DNA from: Actinomycetota bacterium
GTDB lineage: Bacteria > Actinomycetota > Aquicultoria > Aquicultorales > Aquicultoraceae
Length of the DNA: 6,119 nt
Direction: 5' to 3'
NCBI GenBank assembly: GCA_030017355.1
Contig: JASEIR010000136.1
Location: 1 to 6,119 of the forward strand
The position numbers and the translations under genes were made by a program. Each line of letters starts with the position of its first letter. Within the stretch, counting starts at the first letter, position 1. The notes below the pieces were generated by a model, which was not told the DNA's origin, made no database searches, and saw nothing but the letters and a program-made list of their open reading frames with translations. This document shows, one piece after another, positions 1 through 5,983 of this stretch.

Positions 1-60
1 GTGATTTTTTACAAGACCCTTAGTAATGGGAATCTTTATCTTATGAAACTTTTTAACTTT

Positions 61-64
61 GGAG
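61..64 (+). promoter_or_regulatory. Ribosome binding site of the Usp-GpgS gene
   Basis: GGAG lies seven bases before the TTG at 72. It decides the start, because the frame is closed upstream by a TAA at 54-56 and the next in-frame ATG (position 105) has no comparable Shine-Dalgarno sequence and would cut into the first domain. Confidence 0.7.
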
Positions 65-71
65 TATAAAA

Positions 72-1967
72 TTGATATATCCAGCTTCCGATTACACAGT
101 TTTAATGCCACAGCTTGTTGGCGATATAAGTGCGGGCGTTATTAAGATTGCCTCATCAGTCCTTTCGGGGCGAGACGGCAATCTGATAATTCTTGGCACA
201 GTTGAAGTTCCGAAAGATGCGTCTTTAAGCACGGGTGCTCTCTCTGCTCAAGATTACCGTAGGTTTCTAGAGAATCTGGACTTATTTGAAGAATCCTGCT
301 CAATCGAGATAAGAAGCCTTGTTAAGGTATCGAGATGTGCTTGGGATGCAATATGTGCAACTGCAAAAGATGAGAACTGCAAACTCTTAATTGTCCCATG
401 GCCAGGGGATCTTAATGATAAAAAAAGCCCGTATGGTATTTCTTTTGATGAAATGCTTAAAACATCCCCAATAGACATCATAATTGCTAGGGAGGGGAGA
501 AAGCAAAGCTTTGAAAGAATTTTAGTGCCGCTTAGGGGAGGCCAACATGCCAGACTAATTACTAATACCGCACTTGACCTTGCAAACAAATTCGGGGCAA
601 GTCTTACCATTATGCGGGTACTTGATGCTGATGTTTCCGATAAAGAAGTAAAAAAAGAGGAAGCATTGCTGCGATCATATCTTGCAAAAATGGGACTGGT
701 AAATGGAAGCTATAACCTAGTGACTGTTCGCGCACGCAATGCGGCTACGCCAATAACCGACGCAGCAAAGGAAAATGACCTTGTTATTATGGGAGCTTCG
801 CTTGAAAGAAATACCAAAGAACGAATTGGATCAGTAACGAGGGCAGTTATGAACGATAGCGAGGCAACTGTTTTAATTATACAGTCATCATCGCCATCTC
901 CCAGCCCAGCGTTTATATCGGAAGAATCGATAAGTTCCGAGGAAAAACCTAAGCCAAACTTGGAGATATCAGATATTGTTGATAAATGGTTTGCTGAGAA
1001 TACGTTTCATGCTAGCGAGTTTTCTGACATCGAAAAGTTGGTGGAGTTAAAACGCAAGCAAGGTCTAACAATTAGTCTTGGTCTTCCTACCTTGAATGAA
1101 GAGCTAACAATTGGAAATGTTATTAACACAGTAAAGGCATATTTAAGTGATAAATATCCTCTACTTGATGAAATAGTTGTGATTGATAGCGACTCAACGG
1201 ATAGAACAAAAGAAATAGCTAAAAGTCTTGGTGTTGAAGTTTACAGAGAGCGCGATATACTGCCAAAAACAAATTCCTTGCCTGGAAAAGGAAGTTCGCT
1301 CTGGAAAAGTCTTTATGTACTTAAGGGTGACATCATTGTATGGATAGATACGGATATTAAAAATATTCACCCGCGGTTTGTTTACGGGCTTGTTGGTCCG
1401 ATGCTAAAGTATCCGCGCATAAAGTATGTAAAAGGATTCTACAGGAGGCCTTTGAAAGTAGATGATCAACTTATAGAAACTGGAGGCGGTAGGGTAACAG
1501 AACTTACGGCAAGGCCTCTCATAAATCTTTTTTTCCCAGAACTATCAGGGCTTGTTCAGCCTCTCTCTGGTGAATATGCAGGGAAAAGAGAGATTCTTGA
1601 GAAAGTAGGATTTTACAACGGTTATGGTGTTGAAATGGGCTTATTAATAAATATCCTTGAGCAGTTTGGCCTGGATGTTATAGGCCAGGTCGACCTGATA
1701 GAGCGCATACACCGCAACCAGCCCTTAATTAATCTTAGCAAAATGGCGTTTGCAATTGTTCAGGTAGTTATTGATAGATTAGAGAATCGACATAGAGTTA
1801 AGCTTTTACGCGAGATCAACCGGACGATGAAGTTAATAAAACATGAACCAGGGCAGTTTTATTTGGACCTTAAAGCAATAGAGGAACGAATGAATCCACC
1901 AATGATTACTGTTCCTGAGTATTATGACGTATTTAAGGATAGGGTTATTGATGCAATCTATCAATAA
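72..1967 (+). CDS. gpgS: Usp-Usp-glucosyl-3-phosphoglycerate synthase fusion (GT81)
   Basis: The C-terminal half (about residues 298-631) is a retaining GT-A glycosyltransferase. Its family joins glucose from an NDP-glucose to 3-phosphoglycerate, giving glucosyl-3-phosphoglycerate, the precursor of glucosylglycerate and of methylglucose polysaccharides. Visible motifs are LPTLNEE (338-344), DSDSTDRT (372-379), PGKG (404-407), the metal-binding DTD (426-428), FYRRPL (456-461), GGGRVTEL (471-478), QPLSGEYA (496-503), GYGVEMGLL (517-525), HRNQPL (547-552) and a C-terminal NPPM (608-611). All align from memory with mycobacterial GpgS, whose metal-ligand His is matched by H547. Residues 146-271 form a UspA domain (RILVPLRGG start, VIMGAS and IGSVTRAVM near its end). 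Residues 1-140 look like a second, more diverged Usp domain. A Ser/Pro/Glu-rich linker spans 272-297. Typical GpgS is about 320 residues, so the Usp half is an extra. The TTG start is forced by a stop just upstream in frame and by GGAG at 61-64. No membrane segments or signal peptide are seen, so it is cytosolic. A mannosyl-3-phosphoglycerate synthase of the same family remains possible. The partner phosphatase (GpgP) is not in the window. Confidence 0.87.
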   Translation: MIYPASDYTVLMPQLVGDISAGVIKIASSVLSGRDGNLIILGTVEVPKDASLSTGALSAQDYRRFLENLDLFEESCSIEIRSLVKVSRCAWDAICATAKDENCKLLIVPWPGDLNDKKSPYGISFDEMLKTSPIDIIIAREGRKQSFERILVPLRGGQHARLITNTALDLANKFGASLTIMRVLDADVSDKEVKKEEALLRSYLAKMGLVNGSYNLVTVRARNAATPITDAAKENDLVIMGASLERNTKERIGSVTRAVMNDSEATVLIIQSSSPSPSPAFISEESISSEEKPKPNLEISDIVDKWFAENTFHASEFSDIEKLVELKRKQGLTISLGLPTLNEELTIGNVINTVKAYLSDKYPLLDEIVVIDSDSTDRTKEIAKSLGVEVYRERDILPKTNSLPGKGSSLWKSLYVLKGDIIVWIDTDIKNIHPRFVYGLVGPMLKYPRIKYVKGFYRRPLKVDDQLIETGGGRVTELTARPLINLFFPELSGLVQPLSGEYAGKREILEKVGFYNGYGVEMGLLINILEQFGLDVIGQVDLIERIHRNQPLINLSKMAFAIVQVVIDRLENRHRVKLLREINRTMKLIKHEPGQFYLDLKAIEERMNPPMITVPEYYDVFKDRVIDAIYQ

Positions 1968-2002
1968 ATCAGAACTTAATTTAAAACGCAAAATTCCTAC
2001 TC

Positions 2003-4546
2003 TTAAAAACGGACCCGCTTATAAAAGATTTTCTTTGTTATTTCAGCACCAAGAATATATAACAAAAGGACCACGCCCAGCACAACGAGGAATAAAGAAG
2101 GCAGCGGCTCAAAGGAAAACAGCACAGCAAGCGGTGTGTAGGGCATAAGTATTACTGCACCAATGACAATCAAGGTCATAAAGGATAAATATTTGCTTGG
2201 TGTGCTCTTATAAAACGGTTTCTTAGTGCGGATGACAAGCACGATTAGCGAGGCAGAAGCAACCGACTCTACAAACCAGCCAGTGCGGAACTGGCTGGTT
2301 GAGGCATGCAAGATAAATAAGAGCGCACCAAATGTCAGATAATCAAATACTGAACTTAACAGACCAAATGTCGTCATGAATCTCCGTATAAAATGGATAT
2401 TCCATCGGCGTGGCCGATCAACCAATTCAGCGTCAACGCGGTCAGTTGATATTGTTAGTTCCGGTAAGTCGGTCATAAAGTTAGTAAGCAGTACTTGAGT
2501 TGGAAGTAAGGGTAAAAATGGCAAAAACAGCGATGCTCCTGCCATACTAAACATGTTTCCAAAATTAGCACTTGTTGCCATAAAGACGTATTTTAAAGTA
2601 TTCGCAAATGTAGCTCTACCTTCCTGAATGCCATGCGCAAGGACGCTTAAATCTTTCTCAAGGAGTACGATGTCGGCTGCCTCTTTAGCAACGTCAACTG
2701 CACTCTCGACAGATATCCCAACGTCGGCTACATGTAAAGCTGGCCCATCATTAATGCCGTCGCCAATGTATCCAACAACATTTCCTGCTAGTTTAAGGGC
2801 ATGAATTATGCGCTCCTTCTGGTTTGGTTCGACTTCAGCAAAAACATCAATTTGGTTTGCTTGATGTAATAGTGCCTGATTACTTATGCGATTTAAGTCT
2901 TGGCCTGTCAAAATATGCGAACTTTTAATACCTACACGCCTGCTTATGTTTGCAGCAACAAGCCTATTATCTCCCGTTATGACCTTTAATCTTACACCTA
3001 GTTGATCAAGCTGTTCCAAGGTTTTATCTATTCCAGCTTTTGGTGGGTCAAGGAAGGTAACGAAACCCAAAAAAATCATGTCCTTTTCAGAATCTTTAGC
3101 AATGATGGTTTCTGAACCCATATTTCGGTATGCTACGCCCAGCGCCCGCAGCCCTTGCGATGAGAGGCTTTCATATAAAGAAACAATTCTCTGTCTTGCA
3201 GCAGCCAAATCGTAAATTTTTCCATCACTACCCTCGACATTTGAGCAAACCGCGAGTACATTCTTAAATGCACCTTTAACGATAAGGAGATTTTTATCGT
3301 CTTGCTTAACTAATATGCTTAAACGTTTTCTAATGAAATCATATGGTATTTCATCGAGCTTTTTGTACTTAGATATATCTAATGCTTTGTGATTAACGAT
3401 GGCTTTATCAATTGGATTAGTAAAACCGGTTTCAAAAGAGGCGTTTAAGTATGCAAAAAGAAATGTTTTATCGCTGTTATTACCATCCGCATCAAGTGAG
3501 GCTTCGACCTGAACAATGCCCTCAGTAAGTGTGCCGGTTTTATCTGAACAAAGTATGTTCATGCTCCCAAAGTTTTCTATTGACGCAAGGCGTTTAACAA
3601 TTACTTTCTCTTTTGCCATGCGTCTTGCACCGTGAGATAGATTGACGCTAATAATGGCGGGTAGTAGCTGAGGTGTTAAGCCAACTGCTAAAGCAACAGA
3701 AAACAGAAATGAATCAAGAACAGGCCGATTAAGGAACACATTGACGGCAAATATAAAGATAACAAGCATAAGGGTGACTTCAAGCAGAAGATATCCAAAT
3801 CGCCTTACTCCCCGTTCGAATTCTGTTTCTGGTGGCCTAAATTTTAATCGGTTTGCAATCTTACCAAATTCAGTTTGTTTGCCAGTTTTAACTACAACAG
3901 CAGTAGCTGTGCCGCTTACCACATGCGTGCCCATAAACAAGGCATTATGGCGCTTGCTCAAAGGTGCCTCGCTTGCAGAAATACCCGCCATTTTTTCGAC
4001 CGGGTAAGTTTCACCTGTAAGCGCAGCCTCATCTACAAACAGGTCTTTTGATTCAATGATAGCGCAGTCGCCAGGAATAGCATCGCCTGCATTTAGTATA
4101 ACGATATCGCCTGGTACAACCTCATCAATTGGAACTTCTTTTTCCTTTTTATCGCGAAGAAGTGTTGCCTTTATTTCAATTATTGAAAGCAATTTACCGA
4201 CCGCATCAACCGCACCTTTTTCCTGCAGAAATCCTAAAAGGCCACTTAAAGCAACAATGGCAAAAATGATGAGAGTATCAATCCGCTCACCTAGGAAAAA
4301 AGAGATTGCTGCAGCAATAATTAAAATAAGAATAATAGGACTTTTAAATTGAGCAATAAAGAGACCCAATGAGCTAGTTTTTTTCTGGGGTTGAAGAAGG
4401 TTATAACCATACTGTAACAATCGTCGTTCAGCCTCAGCAGTTGATAAACCGTGAGGTTCTGTTTGAAGCTGTTGAAGAAGCTCTGAAACAGGGACACTCC
4501 AATAATTAGGTTGTGCTTGGTTTTTATCAGAACGGTTTGAACTCAT
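2003..4546 (-). CDS. mgtA: Magnesium-translocating P-type ATPase (P3B, MgtA/MgtB type)
   Basis: An inner-membrane P-type ATPase that imports Mg2+ at the cost of ATP. P-type landmarks in order are LTGET (176-180, actuator), the phosphorylation site SDKTGTLT (334-341, Asp335), the nucleotide-domain KGA (424-426), TGDN (524-527) and GDGINDGPAL (595-604). The MgtA subtype is indicated by VKRLASIENFGSM before the phosphorylation site, by NFGNMFS and FLPFLPLLPTQ in M5-M6, by NFMTD (689-693), and by RRWNIHFIRRFM followed by SSVFDYLTF. About ten membrane segments are visible, near 69-85, 89-107, 251-271, 276-302, 653-675, 679-697, 726-747, 755-772, 788-804 and 814-835. At 847 residues it is slightly shorter than enterobacterial MgtA (about 900), mostly at the N terminus, which begins close to the conserved WSVPVSELL segment. 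M4 reads TPQLLP, where enterobacterial MgtA has TPEMLP. The ATG at 4544-4546 has no Shine-Dalgarno sequence, and there is no later Met before the actuator domain. The gene converges on the Usp-GpgS gene and is transcribed alone within this window. Confidence 0.92.
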   Translation of the reverse strand: MSSNRSDKNQAQPNYWSVPVSELLQQLQTEPHGLSTAEAERRLLQYGYNLLQPQKKTSSLGLFIAQFKSPIILILIIAAAISFFLGERIDTLIIFAIVALSGLLGFLQEKGAVDAVGKLLSIIEIKATLLRDKKEKEVPIDEVVPGDIVILNAGDAIPGDCAIIESKDLFVDEAALTGETYPVEKMAGISASEAPLSKRHNALFMGTHVVSGTATAVVVKTGKQTEFGKIANRLKFRPPETEFERGVRRFGYLLLEVTLMLVIFIFAVNVFLNRPVLDSFLFSVALAVGLTPQLLPAIISVNLSHGARRMAKEKVIVKRLASIENFGSMNILCSDKTGTLTEGIVQVEASLDADGNNSDKTFLFAYLNASFETGFTNPIDKAIVNHKALDISKYKKLDEIPYDFIRKRLSILVKQDDKNLLIVKGAFKNVLAVCSNVEGSDGKIYDLAAARQRIVSLYESLSSQGLRALGVAYRNMGSETIIAKDSEKDMIFLGFVTFLDPPKAGIDKTLEQLDQLGVRLKVITGDNRLVAANISRRVGIKSSHILTGQDLNRISNQALLHQANQIDVFAEVEPNQKERIIHALKLAGNVVGYIGDGINDGPALHVADVGISVESAVDVAKEAADIVLLEKDLSVLAHGIQEGRATFANTLKYVFMATSANFGNMFSMAGASLFLPFLPLLPTQVLLTNFMTDLPELTISTDRVDAELVDRPRRWNIHFIRRFMTTFGLLSSVFDYLTFGALLFILHASTSQFRTGWFVESVASASLIVLVIRTKKPFYKSTPSKYLSFMTLIVIGAVILMPYTPLAVLFSFEPLPSLFLVVLGVVLLLYILGAEITKKIFYKRVRF

Positions 4547-4552
4547 ATTTAT

Positions 4553-4558
4553 ATCATA
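4553..4558 (-). promoter_or_regulatory. Possible -10 box for leaderless mgtA transcription
   Basis: On the minus strand TATGAT is followed by six bases (ATAAAT) and then the mgtA ATG. A -10 box there would start transcription at or next to the start codon, giving a leaderless mRNA. The lack of any purine-rich Shine-Dalgarno before the ATG agrees with this. The matching -35 position holds only a T-run, so the promoter call is weak. Confidence 0.35.
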
Positions 4559-4611
4559 GTATAAGTCAAGAAGTAAAAAACACTTTTCTTGATTTTGCCC
4601 TAGGCAAGGCT

Positions 4612-4633
4612 ATTTCCCGAAGATTTCCCGAAG
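4612..4633. repeat. 11-bp direct tandem duplication
   Basis: ATTTCCCGAAG occurs twice head to tail, at 4612-4622 and 4623-4633. The second copy runs into GGGAAAAT and so forms one arm of a hairpin: TTTCCC, loop GAA, GGGAAA at 4624-4638. An outer pairing of AGGCTA (4607-4612) with TAGCCT (4645-4650) encloses it. Neither strand has a T-run after the stem, so it is not a standard terminator. Confidence 0.75.
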
Positions 4634-4857
4634 GGAAAATGATGTAGCCTATCATCCTCACAGGATACTATTTGAACTTGGATGTGCTAAGAAGATTGTC
4701 TAAATACTTTCCTGAGCTGCGGTAATATACTAATATACAATGTTTTTGAAATAAAGGATCTTCTAACAAGGCTATTGCAATCCTTAAATCAATCGCTATC
4801 TGAACTTGGAACAGTCAAACTCGCTATTGGAAAGCTATATCTGATTTCGATAGACTA

Positions 4858-4886
4858 TTGATTGCGACAATTATAAGGTGTACACT
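4858..4886 (+). promoter_or_regulatory. Predicted promoter of the vapBC operon
   Basis: TTGATT (4858-4863) and TACACT (4881-4886) are separated by 17 bases, a good sigma-70-like arrangement. Transcription would start around 4892-4895, leaving a leader of about 15 bases that holds the Shine-Dalgarno sequence. The -10 box overlaps the palindromic operator candidate at 4877-4896. Confidence 0.5.
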
Positions 4887-4896
4887 GGTGTAAACC
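4877..4896 (+). promoter_or_regulatory. Candidate autoregulatory operator of the toxin-antitoxin operon
   Basis: The perfect 8-bp palindrome GTGTACAC (4878-4885) lies across the 5' part of the -10 box. GGTGTA is present twice as a direct repeat, at 4877-4882 and 4887-4892, ten bases apart, so both copies face the same side of the helix. The second copy continues to a looser inverted repeat, GGTGTAAACC (4887-4896). Phd/YefM antitoxins and their toxin complexes usually bind short palindromes over their own promoter. That this family member binds here is inferred. Confidence 0.5.
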
Positions 4897-4902
4897 AGGA
4901 GG
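4897..4902 (+). promoter_or_regulatory. Strong Shine-Dalgarno of the antitoxin gene
   Basis: AGGAGG lies five bases before the ATG at 4908. It fixes the start there and not at the in-frame GTG at 4878, which falls inside the operator and before the predicted transcription start. Confidence 0.85.
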
Positions 4903-4907
4903 TAGCC

Positions 4908-5144
4908 ATGATCAGAACCGGCATTAAAGAGATGAGAAAGAATTTAACAAAATACCTCGAGTCTGTGCAAAAAGGCGAAGAAGTTATAATCACCAAGAGG
5001 GATGAACCCATTGCCAAGATTGTGCCAATTCGACCGAAGCAAGCGAGAACTTTATCAAGCCGCGAGCAACTAAGAAGTCTCATTAAGCCTAAAGGAACGC
5101 CTTTATCGCAAGTTGTGGCTGAGAACAGAGAGGAGCGCCTTTAA
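4908..5144 (+). CDS. vapB: Phd/YefM-family antitoxin of a VapBC-type module
   Basis: A 78-residue protein with the pattern of a prevent-host-death/YefM antitoxin. The N-terminal DNA-binding domain reads IKEMRKNLTKYLESV (6-20), then KGEEVIITKRDEPIAKIVP (22-40), the usual strand-turn-strand with a conserved G-E and a P-x-A-x-x-V-P end. The charged tail from about 41 to 78 is the part that in this family folds over and blocks the toxin. It should neutralise the PIN toxin encoded next and repress the operon by binding the promoter palindrome. The length is normal for the family. The ATG at 4908 is chosen because of the AGGAGG before it. Its TAA stop directly abuts the toxin's TTG, consistent with translational coupling and with the antitoxin being made first. 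Confidence 0.88.
   Translation: MIRTGIKEMRKNLTKYLESVQKGEEVIITKRDEPIAKIVPIRPKQARTLSSREQLRSLIKPKGTPLSQVVAENREERL
5131..5135 (+). promoter_or_regulatory. Ribosome binding site of vapC inside vapB
   Basis: AGGAG in the last codons of the antitoxin gene lies nine bases before the toxin's TTG start. It supports the TTG at 5145 as the true start, since the antitoxin stop at 5142-5144 sits directly before it in the same frame. Confidence 0.65.
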
Positions 5145-5579
5145 TTGAACTTGTTTGTAGATACAAGCGCACTGGTTAAGTATTATTACCCTGAGGTTGA
5201 TAGCCTAGAAGTAGAGCGTGTTATTTTGGAAGCAGAGCGGTTATATCTGTGTGAGCTTTCACTTGTAGAATTTGCTTCGGCTTTGATGAAAAAGATACAG
5301 ATGAATGAATTGCAGGATCATGAGCAGCAGCTCATCTGGGAAGCATTTTTAAATGACATACAGGCTGAAAGCATAGAGCTGGTTGAACTCTCGCAGGATG
5401 ATTTTCGGACGGCGTCCAATCTAATTTTGCGGCACGGCAAAGACCGAAACTTAAGAACCCTGGATTCCCTGCAATTAGCGGCCGCTTTAAAGCTTGTAGA
5501 CAGTCGGTTTTTATCTTCAGATAAAGAATTGCTTTCGGTCGCAAAGGATATCGGACTATCGCCGGTAACTCTCAATTAA
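5145..5579 (+). CDS. vapC: PIN-domain ribonuclease toxin, VapC type
   Basis: A 144-residue PIN-domain protein, the usual size for VapC toxins, which are Mg2+- or Mn2+-dependent endoribonucleases that inhibit translation, often by cutting tRNA or rRNA. The four acidic active-site positions are all visible: Asp6 in FVDTSALVK, Glu42 in LSLVEFASAL, Asp107 in RTLDSLQLAAAL and Asp126 in FLSSDKELL. The protein therefore looks catalytically intact. It is read from a TTG start directly after the antitoxin stop, with no gap, from the same mRNA, and the weak start codon should keep toxin output below antitoxin output. No signal peptide or membrane segment is seen, so it acts in the cytosol. Its RNA target cannot be read from the sequence. 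It ends 46 bases before the 3' end of a tRNA-Pro gene on the other strand. Confidence 0.92.
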   Translation: MNLFVDTSALVKYYYPEVDSLEVERVILEAERLYLCELSLVEFASALMKKIQMNELQDHEQQLIWEAFLNDIQAESIELVELSQDDFRTASNLILRHGKDRNLRTLDSLQLAAALKLVDSRFLSSDKELLSVAKDIGLSPVTLN

Positions 5580-5581
5580 AT

Positions 5582-5622
5582 CTCGGTAAGCAGAAATGGC
5601 TCCATAGAGCCATTATCCCGAG
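5582..5622. terminator. Nested hairpin between vapC and tRNA-Pro, possible bidirectional terminator
   Basis: A perfect 8-bp stem, AATGGCTC (5595-5602) with GAGCCATT (5607-5614), closes on the loop CATA. Outside it CTCGG (5582-5586) can pair with CCGAG (5618-5622), with TAA/TTA inside that. The position, just past the vapC stop and past the 3' end of the opposing tRNA, suits transcription termination or 3'-end protection from either side. There is no T-run on either strand, so a classical intrinsic terminator is not shown. Confidence 0.45.
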
Positions 5623-5625
5623 GTA

Positions 5626-5702
5626 TGGTCGGGGCGACAGGATTTGAACCTGCGACCGCACGGCCCCCAGCCGTGTGCGCTACCAAGCTGCGCTACGCCC
5701 CG
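5626..5702 (-). tRNA. tRNA-Pro (anticodon GGG), CCA encoded
   Basis: A complete cloverleaf on the minus strand. The acceptor stem CGGGGCG (5702-5696) pairs with CGCCCCG (5636-5630), followed by discriminator A (5629) and an encoded CCA (5628-5626). The D arm is GCGC...GCGC with a GG-containing loop. The anticodon stem CACGG/CCGTG closes a seven-base loop CTGGGGG, with anticodon GGG at 5668-5666 and G at position 37, as expected for proline. The T arm carries GGTTCGAATCC with perfect pairing. It reads CCC and CCU codons. The gene stands alone here, with its 3' end facing vapC. Confidence 0.97.
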
Positions 5703-5710
5703 TATAAAAT

Positions 5711-5740
5711 CTTATGCTAAAAAGTTATATTCCAGAGCAA
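5711..5740 (-). promoter_or_regulatory. Weak candidate promoter of tRNA-Pro
   Basis: On the minus strand TTGCTC (complement of 5735-5740) and CATAAG (complement of 5711-5716) are 18 bases apart. They would start transcription within a few bases of the mature tRNA 5' end at 5702. Both boxes match the consensus only partly. Confidence 0.3.
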
Positions 5741-5772
5741 AAAGAATTTCACGGCAAAAAGACGTCTTAGGT

Positions 5773-5800
5773 TTTGCACCAATATTTTTGCACCAATATT
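5773..5800. repeat. 14-bp direct tandem duplication
   Basis: TTTGCACCAATATT is present twice with no gap, at 5773-5786 and 5787-5800, and both copies are identical. It lies in AT-rich non-coding DNA and looks like a slippage duplication; no function is visible. Confidence 0.85.
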
Positions 5801-5832
5801 ATATCAAAACTATTGAAGTTAAACCATTTGTT

Positions 5833-5875
5833 TGCTGCTACACGATTGTTTATCGTGAGTTACTTCGGCACAGCA
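5833..5875. other. Foldable segment with nested stems
   Basis: CACGAT (5841-5846) and ATCGTG (5852-5857) form a perfect 6-bp stem with a five-base loop. TGCTG (5833-5837) and CAGCA (5871-5875) can pair outside it. There is no T-run and no gene beside it. It could be chance, or part of a small RNA. Confidence 0.3.
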
Positions 5876-5983
5876 TAAGCATGCAAAATCATATATCCGC
5901 GCAAAAGTTTTAACTTGCCTAATAAAAATGCGTAGTATAGGTACTTTTAACTTAGCGTTACAGGGATTTTGCATTTCAGCCTC

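Larger units (their letters stand above)
4547..4857. other. Intergenic region between mgtA and the toxin-antitoxin promoter
   Basis: About 310 bases without a convincing gene. It contains an 11-base tandem duplication and a hairpin at 4607-4650, and a second small hairpin at 4654-4666 (ATCCT, loop CAC, AGGAT). The stretch 4672-4857 is AT-rich and has short open segments in different frames, none with both a start and a ribosome binding site. It could be worn-down coding DNA, but I cannot name a parent gene. Upstream signals for the divergent mgtA and vapBC genes must lie here. Confidence 0.6.

Noticed and set aside
1..69. Open frame from the window edge to a TAA at 67-69, possible tail of an upstream gene.
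   Set aside because: Only 22 codons in AT-rich DNA, with no recognisable protein motif; chance is a sufficient explanation, and the upstream gene is not visible.
1968..2002. Possible bidirectional terminator between gpgS and mgtA.
   Set aside because: Only a weak AT stem (AATTT/AAATT) can be drawn; there is no GC-rich stem or clean T-run.
1924..2148. Open frame on the plus strand overlapping the ends of both gpgS and mgtA.
   Set aside because: It lies mostly antisense to the conserved mgtA coding sequence, has no ribosome binding site and has no family-like sequence.
3741..4352. Open frames on the plus strand inside mgtA.
   Set aside because: They are antisense shadows of strongly conserved P-type ATPase motifs and lack start signals.
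4672..4857. Possible remnant of a nucleotidyltransferase-like or HEPN-like gene, from the short LRRLSKYFPELR-like stretch and a later leucine-rich stretch in another frame.
   Set aside because: Too short and in different frames, with no catalytic motif and no start; a translated search with this segment would be needed to support it.
4878..4907. Longer antitoxin starting at the GTG at 4878.
   Set aside because: That start lies inside the promoter palindrome and upstream of the predicted transcription start, whereas the ATG at 4908 has an ideal AGGAGG.
5626..5702. tRNA-Pro as an attachment site for an integrated element carrying vapBC.
   Set aside because: No second copy of the tRNA 3' end and no integrase is present in the window; an attachment repeat beyond the window cannot be excluded.
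5644..5913. Open frame on the plus strand through the tRNA gene.
   Set aside because: It begins antisense to tRNA-Pro and continues through AT-rich repeats, with no ribosome binding site and no protein-like pattern.
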